The position numbers were made by a program, and so were the translations under genes. The notes under the pieces were generated by a model. It was not told the DNA's origin. It saw only the letters and a program-made list of their open reading frames with translations, and searched no databases. A DNA stretch of 64,000 nucleotides from Luscinia megarhynchos. Its lineage: Eukaryota; Chordata; Aves; Passeriformes; Turdidae. Every line of letters begins with the position of its first letter. The first letter of the stretch is position 1. The stretch covers positions 36,436,770-36,500,769 of the forward strand of contig CM067568.1 of NCBI GenBank assembly GCA_034336665.1, read 5' to 3'. Shown here piece by piece: positions 12,137 through 26,200 of this stretch.

Positions 12137-15100
12137 ATTCTTCCTCTTTGGAGATAGGATAGAATAAGCATTGAGAAACTATTTAATGTCAGCTGATACG
12201 GTTTGGGCATGTTTGCTTTTCCTTGGTCTGTAGTGAATCATCCAAGGTATCATTGTATCATTTTAAAATTCCTGTTGGTTCTTTTATGCAAACATGCTCT
12301 CAAGCTTCTGTCTGATGAGGAAGTAATGACAATTTGTGGAGTAATAAAAAGGAGTGAACATGTTACAATGTTGAAAACCGTTAATAATTAACATCAAAAA
12401 GTTTTAATCTGTTGATAGCCATCTTGATTTATACATCAGGCTGCCCTACTCTCTTCTTTCAGGCTAACTGGAGTCTGCTCTCAGCTATGTGTCTTTGTAC
12501 AGTGGTTACCTTATGGAGGTAGCAGCTCTCCAGAGCAAAGGATTGAAGCATTGCTGAAGGCCTGAGCAAGAAGTAGTCCAGGCAGTACATGTGATTTTCC
12601 CAGGCTGATATGAATGAATTAAGAGCAAAGACACTGCCTCTAGGAGCAAAACCACCCACCAGCCCCAAAACAAAACAACAAAAACTCCAACCCTCTGTCA
12701 AGCAGTTGCCTAAGAGCAAGGGGATGGAAATTTTGGTTTTGTGCTCTTGTTGCCTAGAGTGATGTAAAACCTTTGCCCTTTTATAACTAGCAACAAATCC
12801 TGGGGCTGACTGGGTATTACACTGTGTGAGAAGGAAGAAGAAAGAAGAAAGGAGAGAAAGAGTTGTTTGAGGCACTGAATGGACCTGAGTACCAAGCACA
12901 GGGTTTGAGAAGAAGAAATTTCTTACCATCTGTTTATTTAAAGAGACTTGGAAATGAAGGGATAGAGTTCATACTGTCCTATTATCCTCCTGATTCCCAT
13001 ATTAATTAAAACTTTCTAATAACTTCTTATGCCAGGAATAAAATGTTATTTTTCCTTTCATGGCAATCAGATGTTTAGTGGGAGGAACGCTCAATGTGCA
13101 TCTAAGAGATAGGTGATGCCAGTTATGAGAAAAAGAGGACTTCACACCCTCAAACTAAACCTGTTGGGTTGCCAGTACAGTAAGCAGCCTGAACAGTGCA
13201 GGGATAGGATTATAGTAATTTAAAGTGTAGTAGGTGACATGTAAAACTCCTTATCTAGAGACACCATAAACTTGTATGGCTCACTTAGCAAAATGAAATG
13301 GTGGCCAGTGTTCTCCAGACTCAGGCTTGTCTCTTTCTAGGTTTGATGGAGAAGGGAACAGACCAAGGACACCTGAGAAAGACGCTTATTTCAGACAGAA
13401 GCCTGTTTAAAGCTGCCTCACTGGGGTAAATGATCACATTCTGTCCTCTTTTTCTGCAGGTGCATGAAACCCTGTGTCAAAGAAAGATTTTCATCCATAT
13501 CCTATTTTGGAAGGTTAGGTAATGACAGGGATGAACACATGACAGCCAAAAAATTAAAAGGCAACACAGGTACCTGTTTGAAATTACTCTTTTCGTCATT
13601 TCAACATTCACCTTCTAATTTGCTCCATCTCCTTATCACTTTATGTGAACCTTATTGCAGAAAAAGATAAGAAAAATGTTATGCACCACATGATTCAGAT
13701 GACCCCATTCTGACACTTTGCAAAGAAAGTGGTGTATAGATGTTATGTGTACAAGGTGAACTTCGCCTTGCCTTTCACCTACCAATTTAAAAAATAATAG
13801 ATTATAACATTTCTCTTAATGTCACCCTTTTCAGCTTGGTTTTTGTTTTATTTTGTGGGGGGTTTTTTAAATCTCTGAGCTTGTTACAGTTGCCTGGAAC
13901 TTATAACTCCAGAATAGTTTAGATCATGAGGAAAAACCAATTGTTAATGTTACTTTAACTGCATCCTTATCAATCAGAAACATAGTTTGGCATTGAACTG
14001 TCATATCCAGCTTTACAGTAGTGTACATCAAAAGTTAGCTTGCTCTGATGTTATAAAAAGTTTTTGTGGTAGAAAGAAGTCACAATTCCTTGGGATATTT
14101 ATAGTATTTAAGAATGCTTTTAAGTCACTTGTAATGGCAGATGCCATTGGGTACTCTGTCATAAATGGTTTCCTTATTCATAACAAGTAATGCATATTGT
14201 AGTACATTTCAAACCAGGCCCACATTAAACTTTGTAGAAAAAATAAAGACCATGTCTGTATTACTGTATGAATTCCATTTGGATCTTGTTAATGCCATGT
14301 TGTGTTTTTTGTTTTGAATACAGCTCTTAAGTGGAGTTTTTAGCCATCAATTTGATTGTATAGACTTCATGACGGATTTCACTGGATTACATCTAAAGCT
14401 CCAAGACAGGTGTCGATATCACAGGCTATAAATGGTGCTACCATTGGGTAGACAGTGGGCTTGTTACAACAGAACTAACCTTTGAATGGCTTGGGCAACA
14501 GGCCTGCAGAGTAAGAGTCTGCTCTTCCCAGTGCTGGCTCCCTTCTCCCTTCCACAGGAGGCTCCCTGCTCCTATCTCTGCTACACAGCGTCTCCCCAGG
14601 AGTGCATTCTCTTCCCCCAGGATATGCAGCTGTGGATTGCTGTCCCTGCAAACATTGAGAGGGCTACAGTGCATCCTGGCTCAGATTAGAAAAGCAAGAG
14701 AGGCTTGGAGGACCACTGGGAATCCAGAAGGGCTGGGATACCAGTTCTGGAATCTAAACAAGCTCCAGTCACTGGTCCAGAAGGATCTCAGTCATGGAGT
14801 TAACAGTTGTCAATGTGCTGGAAAGACAACATTTAAAATTACTAATCTGTAAGTGATAGGATCAATTCACAACACCACAAACCTTTCTGGAACAAGAGCA
14901 TGCCACATTCTAACAGAAATTGCCAAATTTGGTAAGATTTGATATTCCATTCTGGCTTCTCCAGATTAGAAAGCCCCACTCCATTGGAAATGAAAGTGGC
15001 TTTTCACACAGCATGTGTGAGGCTCCTAGCACTACCACAAGACTTTTCACCTTCTTTCACACCACACATTTCTGTCCTGTATGCACCAGTCCCACTTGCT

Positions 15101-18100
15101 GTCTCTGGCCTTACCTTTGCTCCCAGCCCTGATCAGTTCAACTTCGGCTCTTCACCATCCAGTCAGAATCATCCCTTTAAATACATATGCACAGTGGCCA
15201 GCTTTTCTTCTAGAATATCTGTGGTCATTGATTAGTCTAAATTACACTGTAATTGGCAAGTAACAAGTGATTTCACAGCTGTTGAAAAATTTCCAAGAAA
15301 ATACATTTGGAACTTCAGGGGCACGTAGATAGAACTGTTTACAGTCATTGTTAAATAGGCTAAAAAATAGGTCAGTCTTCTTTCATTTCCACTCTTTCCT
15401 CAGCCATTTAACATCACATGTGAAGATTTTAACTTTGTAAGTTACACAGCTCCCTTAACAGTAGTTCTCCCCCATCTCATAAAAATCAAAGAGTCTGGAC
15501 TGGGAGCTTCTTATATGTTGAGGCCTCTAGTCCAAACTCCATCTTAAGCACTGTTAGTATGATCCACACTAGGAAGATATAGCTCTGCTGATGTCCAAGT
15601 GGTTTCTTTCCTTGGTTTTTTTTACTTTTTTAATTTTATTTTAATACATTTATGTAGAACTAAGCAGATAAGACTCTGTGTGGTGTGCCTCAACATGCCA
15701 CTTGAGTCACTCTGGCTTCAAAGCACTGAATTGACACCCATCTTCGTTTACAGTTCTACTTGTTCCTCCCTACTGCAATCATTCCACAGCCTCATAACTC
15801 AACAACCTGTCCTTTTTCCTGTCAACACAGCTTTTCTCTAAAGAATGCTATTGACCAAACAAATACCTTCAAAGAGGATGAGACTGCTATTGCTTTTTTT
15901 TAAAGTCAGTCATCTGCTGAGAAGATGAGAATTTGGGGAATTCTGTGTTATAAATACATGGATGTTTACAGTACATGTATGGATTGCTTGTATAGTCAGC
16001 ACTCAGGAGACCTCATATAGAAATATAAATAGGTGATGTTTAGTTCTGTCCTAGTGAATTATGTACCAGACACAGAGACTGGAGGTCCTGAGGATTTTTT
16101 TGAACAGTCAGGTGTTTGAATTCTACACCATTTAAAATGCTTTAGATGAAGCAGAGGCTGGAAAAGGCATATTCTGGTGGAAAAGGGAACCTTTATATTG
16201 CTGCTAGCCTACAGTTTTCACTTATTGCCTTTGATTATACTTGAATTGTATATTAGGTATGGCTTATTCAGGTATTTCTCAAGGGCAGTGAGTGTTTTGT
16301 TTCAGCAAAGTGTAAAGGTTACCAAAAGAGTGACTCCTAGAAAGTAACAATTAAGTACAGAAATATAGATTTCATTTACAGGAAACTATTTTTAAGATGT
16401 ATCATCACTCAGAGAACAGACTTGGATTGGTATAAGCTAGTTATTAATGGCTTTCTGATGTTAGGCATGGTATAGATCTAACTGTGATTAAGTTAGCAGG
16501 AATTCTGCCACTCTTTGGTGACAATGATTTTGAGTCCTGAACTGAAAAACTTGGAACATCTTAGCAAGAGAGTAGCTATTCTGAATAATTGAAGTAAAAT
16601 ATTAGAAAATTTCAGGATAAACAGAAAGAGCAGACATCAGCATGAGTAATTAAAAAGAACTACAGTTGTCAATATCTAATTATTATGAAAATCTGAGAAG
16701 CTTAAAAAAATCCTTAATGTCACAGTTACCATTTTCAGTCTTCTGACCACCTTATTTCCAGGTGATGGCATGATTAACATCTAACTATGGAGGCAACTCA
16801 AATTTCTTTTAATACTACTTTACTGTTAGCAATACTATCAGCCCTAGCAGAATCTCTAAATCTAGTTTTCAGCCTAATGTACAGGAATAATTTGTTTCTC
16901 AACTGTTACTTTGAAACATATTGATTTTTCTGCCTACGCATGCTTTTACTTGTTTGTGATCTTATCTTACTCAAATTTCAGAACCACACAATTCACTGCT
17001 AAGATAAAGAATGCAAAATTATTCACCCAGTTTGGCTTCAGACAAACAAATGGAAATCAACACAAACAGAGTTGTATCCAAGCATTATTTGCCTGAGTTC
17101 TTAATATTTCAATACTTTGTGGAAAAAGCAAGTTGGGTAACAAGCTGTTTTGACTTCACTTCCAGTACACTTTCTGGTTTCTCTGGTCTCCAAAGCCAAT
17201 AATCCAGTCTAAAGATGCCACAAAGCTTCAGCTTAAGACAAGACAGTGCTGTGTTCTTTTTCCACCTTTGTTGCTACATTTCAGAATAAAATAAAAGTTT
17301 TTCTGTGTATAAAATGAAAGCAGTCTAAGATATTACCTAAACCCTCTACACTTATTTCACATGTGATTTATGCTTAGAGGAAAGAACCTTGAGTTGGAAC
17401 TGGTTACATTTGCGTTTTCTGCTGAAACATGTTCTGAAGCTTGAAGCATGCCATTGGAAGCATGCTGCTTTGACAAATTTTCTGCAATCAGAAGCCAACC
17501 TCCCCAAAATGGGGCAGCACACCCACCAGGTCTCTGGTCTCCAACCTGCTGGCAAATGGCCTGTGCCTAGAGCATCCAGATCATCCCTTTCAATATCAGC
17601 TGACACAGGTTCCTCAAAGAGCAATCGTGATTTTTCTAGGAAAACTCAAGCCTTGCAAGTGTCCATATTGGCATGAGACTGTTGCTCCACTGTTTATGTA
17701 GGAAAGGGGAGCAGCTTTGTGGAAAGCAGCCTCTTGACTGCTCTGGGTTATTGAACTGCAGCTTGAAAGCCAATCTCCTGCAGCCCCAGAAGCATCCTGA
17801 GAGTCTGCTAGCCTCAACTGTGGCCCTGGTGGCCCTGTGAAGGACTGTACTTTCTAGATAAGTAAAATCTTTTTGGTTTGTTGCCTTCATTTTGTAGCAA
17901 CTTGTTTTTCTGCATCAGTACCAGGGAGGACAGGACCTGACTTTCTGAACAGCTTTTGTTTGTCCCCAGCAGGCCTTGATACTCCTTGCCCATATTATGC
18001 AAGGCTGGCCTACCCTACATGTGACAGAATTGTCTGGCAAGGTCTACCAGCACCTTTCTTTACAGACAGAGCTACTCTTTCTATGACAACTGAATGGAAA

Positions 18101-18572
18101 GTGTTTGTCAATTTCTGGTATTTTAATTTCCTCTGCAAAGATCTGGAGAGTGCCTGCCTATAAATACTTGCTTATAGGGTACTTGGGAAACTACTGTCTT
18201 CTACAGGGATCATGTTTTCAAATCATGTTTTGCCATGGAAACAAGGGGTAATAAAGGAACCTGAATTTAATTTTTCTGCATCAGTATCTCAGTCATTCGT
18301 TCATTTGACCAGGTGGAAAAGCCCCATCACAAAATAAAGGCTGCAGTCTAAAGTGATGGCTTCAGAGAAAGCAGTATCCCAAAGCTAAAGGGCTCACAGT
18401 GTAATGGAGATAAAGTCTTTTCCAAATCAAAATAAGTAGTGTAGTGATATTCACCAAATATGATATACAAATTTTCAAGTCTTACTATAAAAACTTTTTC
18501 AGTCAATTCTGAATGCGTTTCAGACTGATCTATGAATCAAAAATATGTATTAAAACAGAGACTAGACTGTGT

Positions 18573-18592
18573 GACTGAATTCCAATTCAGTC
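18573..18592. repeat. perfect 9-bp inverted repeat
   Basis: GACTGAATT and AATTCAGTC flank two C bases, giving a perfect palindromic 20-mer. The core ACTGAATTCCA recurs directly about 25 bases further on. There is no gene nearby. Confidence 0.85.
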
Positions 18593-19770
18593 TTTGCAAC
18601 TGAATTCCAGACATCATAGAATGATTTTCAAGATGTTATTCAAAGCAATAGAATATGTATTTTAAAGCAAGCTTAATCTTGACTGCATTTTGAATGAAAA
18701 CATTTGGAAGTTCATGCTAATGCATTTTTTTATTACACTTTAATTTTTTACAGTGTTCAAAAAAGCTATTGGAAATTAAAGGCTGCAATCCTGCAAATAT
18801 CACCATTAACTTTAATAAAACTACCAGCATACTGTTAGGGGCTGCTAAATACCAAGAATTAATAAATGCACATTTTCTTAAAAGTCTGCTGAACTGGTAC
18901 AAAACTGTGTGAGCATTAACAAAGAAATCATTCCAATTTTTCAAGATGCTATTGAAATTACGAATTTCTGAATATACACATCAATCAAAATAACCAGCCA
19001 AAAAAATGAAGGTTTTGGGAAAGACCAGACCTTTATTTGACAATGTGTTGCACGGAAATGCTTAGAACTCCCTGAAATGGATGTAGAAGATTTGCTGTGA
19101 ACAGCTTGCTCTGCTTTTGAGAAGTACAAGAGACAAAGAGTATTCCCAAAAAAATCACCATGTGTTTCACAGCCCCTAGAGAACACCAAAAAAAGACTTT
19201 AGAAAAGTTTGTCCAAGAGAGCACATAGCTTCTATCAGCTTTAGTCAACCTTGTAATAAGTTTCATTGTATTATTTTAAAGATTATTGAAGAAATTTAAT
19301 CTATAATAGTAGTTTACAGTACTGTCATTCCGGAGTAAGAATTACTTATTTCTTGGTGCTGTTAATATAAGTTTGTTAATTGAAGAATGGTGATCAGAGA
19401 GAATGTCAGAATTATTTTTTTTTAAAATCTTTTGCTTTGCTTAGCCCTCTTTCCTCTTTTGGGTGAAAGAGTAGTGATAGCATTTCATTCTTTGTCCTCA
19501 TTACTCCATGAAATAATTGTTTTGTGTGTGATTATCTTTCAGTCCAGTTTGTACCTCACATATGACACAAGGGTGGTAGGAGCATTCTCCCAGAAGGCAA
19601 AGGAAAAAAATGCAATAGAAGGACTATCTAAGTGAAAATGTTTGAAAGTCAAAAGGAGGGCACATTTAACTTCACAAAAGAAAATTCTGGTTTCTGTTGC
19701 AATGTTGGTTACACAATCACATAAGGTTTTATTTTCAAAAGCAAGTAAAAAAATTATAGTGCATCAGCTC

Positions 19771-19847
19771 CTTGACTGGTGTAAATCAAGATGGTTTTAT
19801 TGACTTTGATGGAGCTATGTCGATTTATACCAGATGAGAATTTGGCC
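19771..19847 (+). repeat. ancient amniote dispersed repeat, copy 1
   Basis: The pattern 'ACTGGTGTAAATCA ... ATTGACTTTGATGGAGCTAT ... GATTTATACCAGATGAGAATTTGGCC' fits the 3' part of an old CR1/L3-MIR-like repeat that I remember from reptile and bird genomes. In that repeat the consensus ends in 'ACACCAGCTGAGGATCTGGCC'. The exact family name is not certain. A second copy lies about 350 bp away in the same orientation. Confidence 0.5.
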
Positions 19848-20194
19848 TACTGTATGGAGATATTTTTATTTCTCTTCTCACCCTATCAGTTAAGGAAAGG
19901 GCAATAATCAGCAAGCTGGAAGCAATTATGTGTGTGTGAGGAGGGGGTAGTTTCATAATAGCTAACTTGATATTATTTCCTGTAAAATGCATCAGGAGAA
20001 TAAAGCCTGGAGCCTGCTGACCAGTTTGTTTTGTAAAGAAATATTTGTTCAAATCTGTTTATAATAATTTGTCAAATTATGGGCAGACTCAGCTGAAGCA
20101 CTTGCCTTCCACTGACACCAGAGGCAGCAGTTCTGAAGCTGATCAGGGCACCAAGTGGCACCCATGAGGGAAGACCCAGGCAAAATTTGTCCTT

Positions 20195-20285
20195 CACTTG
20201 CATCTGCATAAATCTGGAATAATTCTACTAAAATCAGTGGAAATATTTTCTATTTACAAGTGTGCCTAAAAGCAAAATTTGGCAC
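20195..20285 (+). repeat. ancient amniote dispersed repeat, copy 2
   Basis: It contains 'GCATAAATCTGGAATAATTCTACTAAAATCAGTGGAAAT', then 'TTTACAAGTGTGCC' and 'AGCAAAATTTGGC'. This follows the same layout as the copy at 19771-19847: a target-like motif, a 'CAGTGGA' core and a 'TTTGGC' tail. Family assignment is from memory and approximate. Confidence 0.45.
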
Positions 20286-23100
20286 CATCTTCAACTGAGC
20301 ATTTATAAGCTGTTTCTGGCAATAAATAAGGATGGGGGAGGGGAAGATTATTCATTGCAGATGCTTTGTAAGATTACCAGAGGCTTTCTGGTGACAATAA
20401 AGTCTACTAACATAGCCACTTTTGGAAAATACTTTTGAAAATATGATTTGAGGGAGTTTCCTGTTATCCTTTAATTCTTAGATCATTTCATGGTGGTAAA
20501 AAATTACTAACCAAGACCTCAAGACCTTATTTAAATTGTTCTCCTTACCATGGCAAATGAGTCCCAACCTGCAATACCAAGTGGACTAAAGCAATTCATG
20601 GGAAGCTAAGATTTTTAAAAAACCATCTTGGATGAATGCATTTTATAAGGTGCAGTTGCAGCCACACATTGACAAGGAAGCTGAAGACAAAACAATCACA
20701 ACTAAAATAAATGGAAATATTTATTAATTTATTTTTAAGTTACAATGCAGATTATTCTAATGCACCAACATTAGCACTAGAAACACTAAAGTATCCCAGC
20801 CAGCTTTTGCAATATAGCTCATTCATCTGATCTCTTTGCTCTCAGGAGTGATATGATTTTTTCTAGTGTTTTTGTAAGGTTTTAACTTAAGAAAATAAAC
20901 AAAGTGACTTCCTGCCCTGTAAGGTGAACATAGTTATACTAGGTGCTTTTAGCACTATAGCTTATACCCATATAACTGCCTGTTTCTGAACTGATCTGGA
21001 GGTCAATGAATCTCAAAACCAGCATGCAGGTGAACCCTTAAGCAACAGCAGACAACTCATAAAAGAGTGGAAAATATGCAGGTCAGGAATTACTATGCAT
21101 AAATGCAGTTCTTGCCCCAACTCGGGAGAGCCCCGAGGAGCTGCGCAGCCCTTCTTCCCTGCACCAGCCCTTTCCAGCCCTCCCTGCTGTGTCTCCCTGG
21201 GAAAGGTCAGGTAGCCTATTAATCAAGCTCTGGACTTTGATTTGAAGTGTCTATACACCTACCATTTCCTGGATCCTTTTGAAGCAAGGAATAAGCAGCA
21301 GGGAAAGTTTGTTTATTTTGCTATTCTTTTTTTAATAGTTTAAATGCAACTGCCTTAACACCATAATAAATTAAGGCATCATTTCAGCTAGGGTAGCTGA
21401 TGGCATTCTGACATTGAATTTAAATCCACTTTTCTATAGTGAATAATTTATGTAGTGAGTGACTTTATGTATAAAGTTACATTTTATTCTGTGTTTTTCT
21501 GCAATGCATCTTTCACCAGTTTTCTTACTCACCTTTTCAGCTACACATGGAAATTCATGGCTTATTTTTTCCCAATAAGTTTCAAATGTATATGCTGTTC
21601 TACACTGGAAAAGACAACTGCAAGGTCACTATCATCTTTTCTAGTGAGAACATAGAATAGGAAAATAAATGTACTAATGTAATCAGCAGCTACATTGATT
21701 GACTGAATTTCTATGATTATGCCTGTGTACATAGGGGCATGCTATATGTATAAAAGAATTACTATATTTTTATGAATGCATGCACTCAGTTTTTTTACTA
21801 TTTAATATATTTGCAGAAAATATAACTGCTTGCAGACATGTAATACTGTACTGGTTACAGTATTCCTAGAATCAATATCACAAAATCAATTCACACTAAG
21901 AATAATTTAAAAGGATGAGAAAACTTTGATTATTTTTCTGCTTAGGTTTCAGATCTTTACAGGGGAAAAAAAAAAAAGAGAAAGATGAAAAGATGAAAAG
22001 ATCTCTTTCAAACCTGGTATATGCTGTAAAGATAATGTCCCAGCTATTTCTGATGTGGACTGAGGTTATGACTGAAGTCAGGAATACAGAGAAGATTAAA
22101 TTCTAAACCATGACCCTGTTTTCATAGAAACGTATTAAGGAAACAAAATATAATGACATACCTAAACCAAAGCATTTCTAAGTAAGGCATCTGTCAGACT
22201 TTTTAATGAGGTATAGGCAGTTTATGATGTACTCTGATGGTCATATTGCTGCATTTTAGTATTGCTCAGCTTTCAGAGTAAGAGTGGTCCAAAGCCTGAA
22301 GATGAATTTCAGAGAAGCTGAACAGTAGTCAGGAAAAGGTTCCTATCATAGTAGTAACAGGTTTATATGTGTCAGCCAACTTGAGAAAAGACTAGAAGAG
22401 GTCATCATTAAATCTAGTGAAGCTTGAATGTATGAACGAATTCCAGTTTGGTGTTAAACTGCACAGAGGGTCAGGTACTACACCAATATCTAATCCTGTG
22501 CATACCACTGGAGTTGATGCTTAGTGCAGCAGAACTGCAGGCTGTAAGCACAAGTTCTCGTGGGGAATATCTATGGGATGCACTGTATCCCTGTTTTGTC
22601 CTCATTGGGGACCAAGGTAATCCTGTCACCAGGCAGAACTGAAGTGTGTGAGAGACCTCTAAAAGCCATCTCTTGGGGTCCTGCAGGAACCACTGCTAAT
22701 CACTTGAGGCTTTGTTCACTTGCTGTTACCCAGATGCAGGAGAGAAATTACCCAAGTACAAGCTGAACCCCCTAGCCAGGAAGGACTTGGATAAAAACTG
22801 ACAAAAGTACCAGATTTCCCTTCCAAGTGCTCTTGCCTGATCTGAGAAGAAATATTAATAATATCTTTATTGTCTAAAATAGAGAAATAGAGTTCAGCTA
22901 TTCTGAGATACATATTTAGGGTTCTGGAGGCCTCACAAAGTTTTTTTGGGGTGCTTTTCCATTGCTTTGTTTGGTTTGTTTGGTTTTTTGTTTTGTTTTT
23001 TTTTAGACATGTAATTAACTGGTTTACCAGTTAAAAATCTTTGCAAGCAAGAGGCATCCACTTCTTTTCAGTCATCATGCTCCCATGGTACCCATGAATA
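20286..23100. other. AT-rich intergenic DNA
   Basis: No gene seen. The sequence includes an A-rich stretch with two tandem GATGAAAA units at about 21963-22002, a T/G-rich simple repeat at about 22938-23005, and a short GC-richer patch near 21119-21200 with a six-base CTCGGG/CCCGAG stem. None of these is tied to a gene. Confidence 0.55.
22938..23005. repeat. T/G-rich simple sequence
   Basis: Runs of TTTGG, TTTTG and T dominate this stretch. A very similar one occurs in SRP54 intron 5 near 59930-59985. Both look like independently arising low-complexity DNA. Confidence 0.75.
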
Positions 23101-23124
23101 CCAATTCACAGATATTATGAAGAG

Positions 23125-23260
23125 TGGAACAAATAGGGCTGGAAGGGATCTCTGAAGGTCATCTATTCAAACACAGGTTGAAATAGCAAAGATCAAATTG
23201 CTGAAATATTTTCCCTCATATTATCTGTTTCTAATATGCAGCCTGCATCTGCCTCTACTA
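23125..23260 (-). mobile_element. CR1 LINE 3' end fragment
   Basis: The segment at 23136-23172 reads GGGCTGGAAGGGATCTCTGA followed by AGGTCATCTATTCAAAC. This is the reverse complement of the typical avian CR1 3' UTR. The right boundary is uncertain because similarity fades. It is a truncated, inactive copy. Confidence 0.7.
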
Positions 23261-26200
23261 CAAGGTTTTACAAAAATAATTAGTGTGGGACTAAGGAGTT
23301 CCTTGAGAAGAAATGGAAACAGAAAAGGAAGTAACAGAATGACTTCCAAAAAGCTGTTGCTCAGCTTGGCCTCCAATTGAGTATCAGTTTAGGAGAACTT
23401 TTAATTAAAAAATTTAATTTGATTAGTTTAGTTAGTCCTGAAATTTAAGAAACTAGTGTCAAGGCCCACAGAGCCTGAGACCAAATACAGTCTAATTACC
23501 AGGCTGGAATTTTTTAATTACTACAGATAAAAGTATTGGGGGAAAATTGTCATGATTCAGAATTCAGAAACCACATCCTCCCTATTTTCTGGCCATCCCA
23601 CTCAGCCTCTGAGAGGGAGTGTTCAGAGTGGAGTAAGTGAAGGCAGATAACCACATCCCCAATCTGCTGTCATCCTCAGACAGCAGAATTTCCGATGATG
23701 TGCCTTCTGCTTACTAAAGACAAGTGATGAAATCATAGAGGGTTTAAGTAACCTCACTTGTCAACAGGTGCCTTCACTATAATTACTCGTGGCTGGCCTT
23801 TTGCCAGCAGGAAAAATTTCAATTAGCTTTTTAGCAAATTTATGCCATGTCTCCACTTAGAAAACTCAAGATGAATCAGCTAAAATGTGTAGAATTTAAG
23901 ACATCTTAAACTCTGCATAGATCCTCTCATCCAAGAGCAAAGGGTCTGCAAAACTCTAACAGATCTCCCTTTCTTGAGGTATCATAGTGACAAAATATTA
24001 ATCTCTTTTGTCAGGTAGCAGAGCAGGATTCGAGCATTTATGAGGAACATTTACAGCTTGGTGTTTTCACACAAGCCCACCACTATTATTGGCTTAAGAC
24101 AAAATCCTGGGCTGTGAACAGGAAGGGATGAGGTGTGTTACCCACCTTGTTCCACTCTGCAGGGAAGAGCAGCAAGTTGGTTAAGCTAATGCACTGAATT
24201 GCTAGGCTAGATTTGGCAGAGGTGCCTATCCAAGTGTTTGGTCCATTATGAGCAGATTCTACTAAGTAGCATCAAACTAAAGCTGCTTGATTTGTACTGG
24301 AAACCTCCATCTTGGGACTGAAGGCATTTTAAAGGCCCTGGCAGATGGGCTCTGCAGAACTGAACAGCAGCAATCTGTAACGCTTTACCTCCCCCATGTC
24401 TGCTGTGCCTTCTCCCAGTGCTGTCTGTCCCAGCAGCAGGGGAAACAAGAGCATATGCTGATAAGGGCAATTTCTCCACTGGGTCTGGCTGGTGCACTGT
24501 GTGGGCTGAGGCAGCAAGCCCCTGCTTTGGCCACTGCAAGTGCAAGGACCCTGCAGTGAGGTGGGGGAGATGGGAGGCAGTTAATGTGTAACCATCACTG
24601 CTAAACCTGACAAGGTTCCACTAGGATGTCTCACACTTAGCTGATTTACCAAAACCTGCTGCAGCTGCCTCGTGTGACACCTTCTTCACATGCATAATAA
24701 TTTGACCACAGTCAAAGATTTTGCTTAAAGCAAAGAATAAGAGAGTGCTGGTGTAGTGCAGGAGGAGAGCAGAATGTGTTTTAAAGCTCTTTCACAGCTT
24801 TGATCTGAAGCCTTTTGGGTTCCAGTTAAACCCACTTTGCCCTGCCAGCAGCAATCCTCACAGGAATAAAAACAAGGGCCCTGTCTCCTCCCTCTTGCAA
24901 CACTCACATCCTTTGCGTCTGGGCTTACCTGCCAAATTTTGTGTATCTCTGTGTCTGGCACCCATGTAAATTAGGCAATCTGTATCTAATGTGTAAATTG
25001 TCATAAATATGGCTTCTGAAAAAAACACTGGTAGGGGTGGTTAAAAGTGTTAGGCTGAGCCTTGGTTTTGCAGGGAGAGCTCCTTCAAAGACCAGGGTCT
25101 GAGAGCAGTGGAGATGGAAAAGAGCCTTCTTGACAGCCAACCTGGAAAGCCTTTCTGTGGAAAACACAGGTAGCCAGTGCACTCATTGGTTCTTTTGGGC
25201 TTTCTTCCAGCTCAGGATCTTCTCTGGCCAATGAGCATTGTAGTGGAAGACCAGAACTTTATAGAGGGCTGTTATCCATGGAAGGAGGAGTGTTAACTGC
25301 TATTCCATGCTACACACTCATTAGATGCTGCCAGTCCTCCACTGGCTCTCGTTCCCTCTTCCCCCTAACACACCTCTTCCTCTTCACTGGATGCCCAGTG
25401 CCCCAAAACTGTCCTGGGAATGGGGAGCACACAGAAGAGAAAGGAAAGGCTCTCCATCAGCTGTGCATCACCCCAGCTCCCAGGGACAGATACATAGAAC
25501 TCCTTGCCTGGAGCAATCTTCCCCTAATTCTTTCAGAACAAGTCCTCCTGCTCCTGATTTCTCCTACTTTTCCTTCTTCTCTTGCCCCTTTCCCACCTCA
25601 CAGTAAGACTGGTTGGGAACCAGCAGCCAGGGTGAACCAGTTTGGGCAGAAAGAGATCCCAGTCTATTGACCTCTGTACTCCAACTTCCCTCACCAAGGG
25701 ATGAGGTAATTGGACAGCTCGTGTACATTTCTGAAAACATTGTAGGAAGAGTAAAGGAAACATGATCGGGAGAGGTGAGATAGTTCTGCAAGGAGAGAAA
25801 ACAAACAGTACAGGTCATGCCAGAAGCAAAGTGGGAATTTATGGGGAGAAGTCCTCACTGACTTAGCAAATCCAGTGGCTGCAGCCACAGACAGACAGCT
25901 CAGGGCTGTGAGTGATGCAAAGGCTCAGCTGTGGTGTAGTGCTAAACAGGGCTTAGCACTAGGCTCAGATTATTATTTGGTCTGGAGGCTTTACCTCCTC
26001 TCTGGAGCACCAAGCAGTGCTTTTCTCACCAGACAGCCACCAGGCTGCCCTGGTGATGCTGAGAAGTTTGCACCTTGTTTCTCCTGTGCTGTGATCACAG
26101 CAGTAAGGTGAACCCATTCTCATATGCTGGAAAGACTCGTTTTGGAGCCTAGAGATCCCTGACAGTTAATTTAGGCTGTGAGCAGGGACGTCATCCACAC

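Larger units (their letters stand above)
10431..19770. other. AT-rich intergenic DNA
   Basis: No coding exon was supported on either strand. There are two long T runs at about 12109-12136, a GA-rich patch near 12829-12860, a short perfect palindrome at 18573-18592, and a stretch at 18781-18800 resembling the end of an old dispersed repeat. Everything else appears unremarkable. Confidence 0.6.

Noticed and set aside
24246..24559. Overlapping frames of 90-99 codons on opposite strands, considered as a processed pseudogene
   Set aside because: No recognisable parent protein, poly(A) tail or target-site duplication.
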